A program made the translations under genes and the position numbers. A model generated the notes under the pieces. It had not been told where the DNA came from and did not search any database. It was given only the letters and a program-made list of their open reading frames with translations. From Ciona intestinalis (taxonomy: Eukaryota > Chordata > Ascidiacea > Phlebobranchia > Cionidae), in contig NC_020167.2 of assembly GCF_000224145.3 (NCBI RefSeq), positions 4,145,027-4,209,026 on the forward strand: a stretch of DNA of 64,000 nt, given 5' to 3'. Shown piece by piece: positions 56,735 through 64,000 of this stretch. Every line of letters starts with the position of its first letter. Positions within the stretch are counted from its first letter, which is position 1.

Positions 56735-59641
56735 TTAGTAATCTAAATCATCAATATCTTCCCCTGCCTTCAATTTAGCAATTACTTGTTTAAGTCGAGC
56801 CACTTCTTTTGTTTCAGCATTCTTTGAAGCATCATTGGTGATGAGTTTTACACGTGCCGCATATGTCAGTGAAGTCACTGATTCCTCAGAATTGTAGTTA
56901 GCTGGGGAGATGTTCACAAACATGAGGGTCTTTGCATTGCCTCCTAAGGAATCTTGCATCATCATTGTAAGCTTATTGTTCCTGTAAGGGATAAAAGATT
57001 GCTCGCTGGAGAGAGCAGAAATAACATCACCTAGAGCAGACAGTGATTTATTGATTGAGTTGGCTTCCTTCAACTGATCAGCAGTTGCTCCTGTTTTTCC
57101 AACCCTCTCACTGCCAGCAAGATCAACCAAGCTGAGTTTTCCACGAGTGATGGCCCCTGAGGTGAGATTGGTGCTTTCTATCACTACACCAATAACGAGA
57201 TGGGAGCGTGAACTCTCAGCATTCATCTTAGTAGAGGCGATGTGACGGTTTGCAGAACCTTTGGTGAAAATCGTTTGTAGTTCAGCAGGATTCTCTGCCT
57301 GATTGACAACAGCTCCTTGTATAAACACCATGCCCCGCTTATCCTTCTTAATATCAAGCTTTGCAGAGTCGCCACCACCTGAAGTAACCAGCAGATCTAT
57401 TAACTTGTCGTTGTACAACTCCATCATGTAACAAGAAACAGAGAAAGAAAACTTCTGGCTATTTTCTTTGATGAGACTAAATATTCTTTCGAAGGCTCTT
57501 GGTGCAATACCAGGTTGTGTTTGGTCCGAGTCTCCAATCATCGTGTATGTTTTACCAGAACCAGTTTGTCCGTAGGCAAAGATGCACACGTTATAACCAT
57601 CAATAGCTGATTGCACTAAATTGTTGGTGTCTTCAAACACATCTGCTTGACTGTGGTCTGGAGTAAAAATCTGGTCGAACTGGAATTCTTTTTCGCCCTT
57701 CTTTGCTGCAACTTTGATTGTGTAATCATCTGGAGATTGAATGACATTTGTATTATTATTAGATTTCTCTGTTTTGCTGAGTGGTCGCACTCTGCAATAA
57801 ACACGAATGCGACCTTTCATATCCTCAACCATGTTGTAATACTTCTTCCTCAAAACCCTCTCAGTGTTGTAGTTATCAACCAAAGTTTGGTTTTGAGATG
57901 ATAAGCTTTTAATTTCCTCTTTCAACTCTGGCAACTTCTGCAGCGCAATGGCACCAGCTCCCGCTGCTTCATGTAAGCTTTGATACTCCTTTTCCAACAG
58001 AGTGATCTTTTTCTTTAGCTCAGTTACCTCTTTGGTTGCAGCTTGAAGCTCCTGCTTTGCATCCGTTGCAACTTTTTGATCTCGCTCTGCAATCTTTGTC
58101 TTCATTGCCAATTTCTTCTCCAAGTCTTTCAACTGCTTTTCTAATTTCTTCTTTTCCCTATCAGATGATACAGGAACAGGTGCAGCATGAACTGGTTGGT
58201 CCTGTGGCTTGACACGTTTCGAAGGCGACTTCTGAGCCTGTTTCTGCTGCTTGTCCTTCTTTCCACTGGACAAGATCCCTTTCTTTACAGGTACTGGAAC
58301 AATCACTCCATCAACCACAACATCATCAACTTTATCGTCATGATCCAGCAGCCCTTCCTCCTGAGCATCATCTTCCTTATCACTTAGATCATCTCCTACT
58401 TCCTCCTGAGCATCATCTTCCTTATCACTCAGATCATCTCCTACTTCCTCCCTCTCCTCCACAGATCCACCATCACTGACTATATCAACAACAGCATCGG
58501 TTTCTTTCTGTTGATCGATATTTTGAGTGGCATCTTCAACTTGATCTTCCAAATCTCCCGACTCTTTTGTTCCTCGTGGTTCTGCTTTTGCAAGCACAGG
58601 AACAACAACAACATGTCCCTCTTCCTGATCACTTTCATCTTTCTCTTCCTTCTCAGTTTGTTGAATATCCTTAGATATCTTGTCTTCAGCAACATGTTCC
58701 ACAACTTGTGGCACAGCAGCCACTGGCTTTGGTTTTGTTGACTCTGCAGTAACCGAATCCTTTCGTGCCTTCAAATAATCATGTTTCTGCTTAAGCAAAT
58801 CTTTGTTCTTTAGCTGCAAACTCTTCAGTGCATCACTGCTTTGACCCTGAGTCTTTGCCAACTCAATGCGCAAGAGGTTAATGATACGAAGATAGTTATT
58901 CACTTTTCCTCTGTTTGAACCCTGCATGGAACTTACAAATTCATCAAACTGCAACTGCGTCTCTTTTTCAATGCACTGATACTGATCCTCCATCCGTGCA
59001 AGAATTGACAGGTGAGTTGTCTTCATGTCTTTCATATCATCAACAATCCTGCCAATCATTCTCTGTGCATATTCGTACGGAATATACGCAGTCTCATTTA
59101 CGGCTGGTGTTGCCAGTTCATTTTTCCTTGACCTCATACTTTGGCTTGTCGATAGCTCACGTGGTTCTTCTGGTTGAACCTCAATGTTTGCTGGTAGCTT
59201 CGGTGAAGAATCTTGCCTCAAAGGCAGGGAAAAGGGTCTTGGAGCAAACGATGCCGTGTTGGGTCGCTTCGACTGAACCAAAATAGGGGGTGGTGGTTTT
59301 CGGTGGCGCTCTGGTGCACTGGATGGCCTTTCCATTTCACCAACATCAGGACTTATGGGAAGTACTTTGTTCTGCTGCAAAGCTCGACTAAGCATTGCTT
59401 TGGGTCCAGACTTTCCTTTACCTTTCATATATGTTTTAAGCTTTGGAATTTCTACCAGCTGGTCATCAGAACCGGATAAGGATGTTTCTGTTTTCATTGG
59501 TACAGCAGATACAGGTGTGCTTTGTAGATCTACAACACTGCCAGGTAAGCTGTGCTCAACATTTTCAGGTTCAAAAGGTTCTAGCTCAAATGCATCATTA
59601 TCGTGACTGATAAGTTTCTTTGCAGGTTTTGGAGCTTCCAT
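56735..59641 (-). CDS. C-terminal-motor kinesin-14, KCBP type (kinesin-C-like), intronless
   Basis: A minus-end-directed type kinesin of 968 aa in one exon. Residues 1-170 are disordered and Pro/Ser-rich; coiled coil is likely at about 190-290 and 490-600; the middle is very acidic with a 15-residue repeat (EVGDDLSDKEDDAQE) given twice. The neck YYNMVEDMKGRIRVYCRVRP enters the motor at about residue 611. The P-loop GQTGSGKT is at 691-698, switch I is NAESSRSH near 806, switch II DLAGSER near 839. After the motor, ARVKLITNDASKNAETKEVA RLKQ and an acidic end (GEDIDDLDY) match the neck-mimic and calmodulin-binding helix of plant KCBP and sea urchin kinesin-C. No MyTH4/FERM domains. KIFC1/KIFC3 end soon after the motor, so the KCBP type is favoured. 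Confidence 0.9.
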   Translation of the reverse strand: MEAPKPAKKLISHDNDAFELEPFEPENVEHSLPGSVVDLQSTPVSAVPMKTETSLSGSDDQLVEIPKLKTYMKGKGKSGPKAMLSRALQQNKVLPISPDVGEMERPSSAPERHRKPPPPILVQSKRPNTASFAPRPFSLPLRQDSSPKLPANIEVQPEEPRELSTSQSMRSRKNELATPAVNETAYIPYEYAQRMIGRIVDDMKDMKTTHLSILARMEDQYQCIEKETQLQFDEFVSSMQGSNRGKVNNYLRIINLLRIELAKTQGQSSDALKSLQLKNKDLLKQKHDYLKARKDSVTAESTKPKPVAAVPQVVEHVAEDKISKDIQQTEKEEKDESDQEEGHVVVVPVLAKAEPRGTKESGDLEDQVEDATQNIDQQKETDAVVDIVSDGGSVEEREEVGDDLSDKEDDAQEEVGDDLSDKEDDAQEEGLLDHDDKVDDVVVDGVIVPVPVKKGILSSGKKDKQQKQAQKSPSKRVKPQDQPVHAAPVPVSSDREKKKLEKQLKDLEKKLAMKTKIAERDQKVATDAKQELQAATKEVTELKKKITLLEKEYQSLHEAAGAGAIALQKLPELKEEIKSLSSQNQTLVDNYNTERVLRKKYYNMVEDMKGRIRVYCRVRPLSKTEKSNNNTNVIQSPDDYTIKVAAKKGEKEFQFDQIFTPDHSQADVFEDTNNLVQSAIDGYNVCIFAYGQTGSGKTYTMIGDSDQTQPGIAPRAFERIFSLIKENSQKFSFSVSCYMMELYNDKLIDLLVTSGGGDSAKLDIKKDKRGMVFIQGAVVNQAENPAELQTIFTKGSANRHIASTKMNAESSRSHLVIGVVIESTNLTSGAITRGKLSLVDLAGSERVGKTGATADQLKEANSINKSLSALGDVISALSSEQSFIPYRNNKLTMMMQDSLGGNAKTLMFVNISPANYNSEESVTSLTYAARVKLITNDASKNAETKEVARLKQVIAKLKAGEDIDDLDY
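58356..58445 (-). repeat. 45-bp in-frame tandem duplication in the kinesin gene
   Basis: 58356-58400 and 58401-58445 differ at one base and each encodes one acidic 15-residue unit. In frame, so it only lengthens the acidic spacer. Confidence 0.9.
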
Positions 59642-60700
59642 TTTGTAATTTCTCAGTTGTAATTAAACCAACATAATTTTTACACAATCTTTTATACTGA
59701 AAAATATTTTCAACGCTATAAATATGGTTAGTCAACACGATCAGCAATACTGATGGTACTTTAAAAACTCATACTCCACTTTATAAGTTCGTAATCTATT
59801 CTGGTCCACTATACATTTACTGCCTATAGTAAAACACACAGGGATACCGGGAAGGTTGTAAAACAACGAACAAACTAACACGTTTTGTAATGACAACAGA
59901 ACAACAAACAGACGTTTGAGTAAACATACGTCATTCCTAATGACGTCTCCCACATAAAAACATAGAAATCGTGTAACAAGTGAATGATATTTAATATCTG
60001 GATCGGCCAAAGAGTATCTGGATATTTGGTACTAAAAGTGTTACGTCCTCTTCCACCCTAGGCCTACTGTATGGTTTTGAAATATCCGCGCTAGTATACT
60101 TTAAGATACTTGGTAACTCGTAAGTTGGTACGAGGTGTAGGCTATTAACACCCGTGTTATAACGACTGTCGTTTTTTCGACCAAGCGAGGATAAAGTAAG
60201 TACCTTTGTTCATTACCTTTAGGCTTGGTTGCAGGTGACTTTGTGTGGCGTGATACTACGAGCCGTTTATTCTAATCACAGGCCGTATTGTAGCCTATTT
60301 GTTCAATCATGGCCTACTCAATGTTATAGTATATATATACATTAGGTATAGGCCATGGTTCAACCTCGAGTTTTAATACTTAACAACAGTAACCGTCTTT
60401 GTCGCGCACTTTGGACCATGAGAATAGGCTACTGCTGAATATTACTGTAACATTTATATTTGTCCTTTACCAAATGGTACCCGTAAAATAAGATTTGAAA
60501 AAGTCCCATCTTTGCCGTGTCCCGTCTTTGCCGTGTCCCGTCTTATACCACCGTACGATATACAATAATAGTTCGATTTGTCACAAATCACAATCTTTAT
60601 ATAATAAAACTGATTTGAAATAGTCTGTGTACCAATTCGCAACAATAAAACATTCTCCGAATATAGATCAACGATGAACAACTACACCACATACAGGACC
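59642..60700. other. Intergenic region with MITE and SINE fragments
   Basis: Between the ODC-like stop and the kinesin start, both minus strand. Holds pieces of the 190-bp MITE (about 60010-60062 and 60466-60555) and a SINE tail at 60108-60205. No exon seen. Confidence 0.5.
60108..60205 (+). repeat. SINE 3' tail fragment
   Basis: TTGGTAACTCGTAAGTTGGT, CACCCGTGTTATAACGACTG, GCGAGGATAAAGTAAGTACC match the SINE body. Confidence 0.55.
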
Positions 60701-63700
60701 TTATTCACAGTCCAGTTTCTGATGTTGCCGGTACTGCTCAAATAATGGACACTTGGGGTCTAATTTTTCAGCGATTTCATGCCTGAAAACACAAGAAATA
60801 TATGATGTATCTAAGATTTTAACACCATAAAGACCGTGCATATTTTTAACATACAACCGTATTTAGTAGTTATGTCGAGAAAAACATATGCACATAAAAA
60901 GTAAGAGTCATGAAGCCTTCATAGTTTAAAACAAGTATACATAATAAACTTGCAATATGACAAGCCCAATATCCATGGAATATGAAGCATAATTAAAATG
61001 TTACCATATATCTTGCGAGATGTAAAACCCAGCCTTTAAAACCATGTAACCATTAAAACCAAGGCTTACTAACGACGAATAAGCTCCCATGTCTGCAAAT
61101 GCAAAAGTAAAAACAAAATGTTGAAGGCAATAAATCAAATGTGAGCTTACTGTCAAAGATCCACCAGTCATTAATCTGAGCTTCCGGCAGCATAATATTG
61201 TCCACGACACAATCGTCTCCTGCACAAGTCGGTCCGTATACACTTGTCCTGTAATATTTACCTTTTTCCTAAAGACAAAGTTTGTAGATACTGTTGTTTT
61301 AGTTACTAAAATAACTTTTTAAATTGTAATACAAAGTGATTAAAAATCAGTTTGACATTCTAACTTACATACAACGATAGAATATATTAGCGTGCAACAT
61401 AATAAATTTTACAATATACTTACTGCCTCGCGGGACAGGTTTTCTGGGATTCTTTTAAATTCCTCGAAAAACTTTAAATTAAATGCTGTAAAAACTCCAG
61501 CTCCTATGTAATACTTCGCGGTGTCTGTAGAAAGGGATTTGGATATGTTAATGCCTACATAAAATAAACTATAGTGTCAGCTTACCACCAACGAGCGCTT
61601 TACCATGCACATTTGTTACGAAGGAGAATGCATTTTCCACGAGAAACGTGCCGGGCTCAGCAATCACTTTTACCCCGGTTTCCGGCGGAAACAGCTTGTT
61701 AACAGCAGTAGTAATTTGGAAACTAACCTATAACGTTAAAGCAAAAAGATTTAGTATAAGATTATTTAAACTAGAAGCAGAAGACATGGGGTATTTGGCT
61801 AAAAAACATAACAACCCATATGTAACATTCGTCTATCATTTTAACTGTTTAAGACGTTTCATTTTTTAAATCTATCTTTAGCCGCACCCAATCAATGATG
61901 GACCCCAAAAATGTTACAGCATTATTTACAATATTCTCATGGTCCAACAATGTGCGCAAAAATACGAAAAGGATAACTGATGTTAAGTATTAAAATTCGG
62001 TGTTAAGCGACTACACCATTTCTTCAATGACTAAAAAAAATAATAGGTAAGGTAATTATTTTGAAAGTTCGTTCAGTCATATGAAAACTCCCAAAATTTT
62101 GTATTTTGCGAGTCTAATTCATCAAATATCGTAGTTAAATAAAAATAAGCTGAAAATTTCGTCTCGTCTTCTCCTGGGTATTTTACATCACCCCCCAGGT
62201 TTTTTATTATCTTTTTGTTGCTTTTATTTCCAAACTTTGAAATGTTTGCTTTTAATTCAATAATTTGTTTCTCTATACTGTATTTCCAAATATATTATAC
62301 TGATATAATAACAAGATAATGTATGAAAAATATACTCGAAATTCGGTCACTTGTTCTTAGGGATAATAAATGTAGCTTGTGCAAAATATAGTATATAGGA
62401 AGATGGGGCACATTTAACACGTAATATCCAAATATCCTGATCGGGTTTTAAACATTTAACAACGTTCTTATATGGGAGTTCTGGGGATACGGTTTTAAAA
62501 TTATTTTAATGCTCTTTGTGTACTGGAGCGGAAAAACAGAATGAAAAGGTGACCCATCTTCTTCCACCCTACTTTATAACAATTCTCAATTTGTAGCAAA
62601 AGTGTAAACTATATTAATAGCAGCTACTATAACTGCTCGTGAGTTTTTATATATTTTTTAGTTGTAGTTGTCAATAATAATAGTAATAATTGGTGGTAGA
62701 AAATCGTCAAGTATTTTATTTTGAACTATGTTGGGCAATAGGTGGTTATAAGTGTCCCGTCTTCCTTCACTCTAATATATATAAACCCAATTGGGCAAAT
62801 ATGCTAAAGGATACTTCCAACCTTAATAAAACTCTCGGTACAAACGAGTCCACCGCCTATATCGATGATTTTCAGGTCAATTCCATTCAAGTTGGCGAAA
62901 TCATATAATTCTCTACATTGTTGTAGACTGCGGTCAATCGGGTCAAACGAATTGCTTCCACTTCCAGGGTGAAAACTATGTTGGACAACATGCATCGTTT
63001 TGCAAAACTATGTACTAAAATACACTAACGCGAACATCATACCAAATCCCAGCCAAATTCAATTTCAGCTCTTTGCACAGCAATATCAGCTTCTCGGCTT
63101 CTGACATTGATGCGCCAAATTTGTCATCCATTTTTATTCCTATTCCACAGTATTCTACCCGTAATCGCAGGAGTAACCTGCCACATACAAAGAATTCATT
63201 TCAAAATGACGGAAGCAAGAAATTAAACTGAGTAATTTACTTTCCAGTTGGGTGAATTCGTTTAATTTTGTGCAGCTCGTCGGCGTTGTCAAAAGTCATG
63301 GTACGAACACCGGTTTGACAAGCATACTTAATATGAGAAGACATCTTGCATGGAACGGCAAAAAGAATGTCATCTGGTTGAACTCCGCATTTTAAGGCAC
63401 TTTCAATTTCAAACTAAAAATGGAGAAATACTTGTATAGGGTAGAGAAAGATAAAAAATATTTTGATTCTCTTTTTTCGCCTCATTATACATAAGAAACA
63501 AAAAAATATTTTTAGAACTATAATCGTAGATTCACCACTCTAAAATGGGGATTTTAATTGTTAAAACACGTTTGGAAAATATCATATTAGTGTGTCAACG
63601 GTATCCTATCCTATCTTATATATTACGCTTAGCAAAGCGTTTTCCTCAAAGACATATATTAAAGGTAATTATATACAACCACAGATGATATACCCCGCTG

Positions 63701-64000
63701 GCACAATCGAAGCCCACACCCAACGACGCTAGCAGTTGTATCACTGGCTGTGAGGGGTTGCACTTCATGGCGTAGTACGGTCTGATTTGAGGCATATGTT
63801 TCCTCCACATTTGCAAGTTTCGTACAATTTGTCCAAGGTCTCCGAGGTAAAAAGAAGAGTCTGACTCCTGAAAACGAGCATGTTTAAGGCAAAAAATCCT
63901 GTTAGGAGTTACCTACATAAGTATTTGCCTAATTAATATACTTTTACCTTCAATTTTTGCTGTGAGCGTACGAATTTGTTTGCTAGTTTCTTCCTACTGT
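60701..64000 (-). CDS. Ornithine decarboxylase / antizyme-inhibitor-like protein (5' end outside window)
   Basis: A PLP-dependent group IV decarboxylase fold. Exons: 63948->64000, 63694-63867, 63241-63413, 63043-63177, 62822-62975, 61586-61727, 61424-61524, 61151-61268, 61005-61092, 60701-60782. Kept: the PLP lysine in YYAMKCNP, FDCASG, LRLRV, the stacking histidine in CFHPGSG, DIGGG, IAEPG, the cysteine of GPTCAG and NMGAY. Changed from human ODC (numbering from memory): Arg277 to Thr (EPGTFL for EPGRYY), Tyr323 to Phe, Asp332 to Glu and Asp361 to Ala (GPTCAGDD for GPTCDGLD). The last two contact the ornithine side chain, so this is probably not an ordinary ODC: either an antizyme-inhibitor-like pseudoenzyme or a decarboxylase for another substrate. 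The C-terminus (LDPKCPLFEQYRQHQKLDCE) lacks an ODC-type PEST tail. The gene runs off the right edge. Confidence 0.88.
62396..62571 (+). mobile_element. 190-bp MITE copy in ODC-like intron
   Basis: Left TAGGAAGATGGGGCACATTT, right GGTGACCCATCTTCTTCCAC; interior CAAATATCCTGATCGGGTTT. Confidence 0.75.

Noticed and set aside
1-64000. Possible autonomous transposons, retroelements or CRISPR arrays
   Set aside because: No transposase, reverse transcriptase or regularly spaced repeat array was recognised; only non-autonomous MITEs, hAT-like fragments and SINEs.

Overview
This is eukaryotic, intron-rich nuclear DNA from a compact chordate genome. It most resembles an ascidian tunicate such as Ciona: introns are short, genes are tightly packed, some same-strand genes are almost abutting, orthologues are chordate-like, and many copies of a roughly 190-bp inverted-repeat MITE and a tRNA-like SINE sit in introns and spacers. 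Two runs of exactly 125 N (37192-37316 and 54164-54288) are assembly gaps. All calls come from reading translations and splice sites by eye; no database search was run. For most multi-exon genes the exon set I give sums to an intact reading frame.

Layout. 1.3-9.3 kb, + strand: NAE1 (NEDD8-activating E1 regulatory subunit), then GEN1 (Holliday-junction resolvase). 9.5-14.2 kb: a divergent pair of unrecognised membrane-protein genes (two-TM on -, one-TM on +). 16.3-18.9 kb, +: intronless MORF4L1/MRG15 followed 163 bp later by TBCC. 19.3-22.0 kb, -: a six-exon seven-transmembrane receptor whose exons are mostly too short to stand out as ORFs. 22-25.3 kb: repeat-rich, no secure gene. 25.4-31.4 kb, -: CHM (Rab escort protein). 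31.8-36.2 kb, +: CTU1 (tRNA thiolation) and HARS (histidyl-tRNA synthetase). 36.6-43.8 kb, -: NGRN, NDUFAF8 and CWH43/PGAP2IP, with only 26 bp between the last two. 45.7-54.2 kb, +: a CRACD-like actin capping-protein regulator. 54.4-55.4 kb, -: YIPF6, cut by the second gap. 56.7-59.6 kb, -: an intronless C-terminal-motor kinesin of the KCBP type. 60.7 kb to the right edge, -: an ornithine decarboxylase/antizyme-inhibitor-like gene with altered substrate-binding residues.

The genes do not form one pathway; most are housekeeping. Several same-strand neighbours (NGRN-NDUFAF8-CWH43, MORF4L1-TBCC, possibly CTU1-HARS) have short spacers with a pyrimidine-tract/AG acceptor just before the downstream ATG, as expected of tunicate spliced-leader operons. 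The most interesting items are the hidden receptor, the KCBP-type kinesin, the ODC-like protein lacking key substrate contacts, a PIP-degron-like motif in GEN1, and the operon candidates. I saw no CRISPR array, rRNA, functional tRNA gene or intact autonomous transposon.
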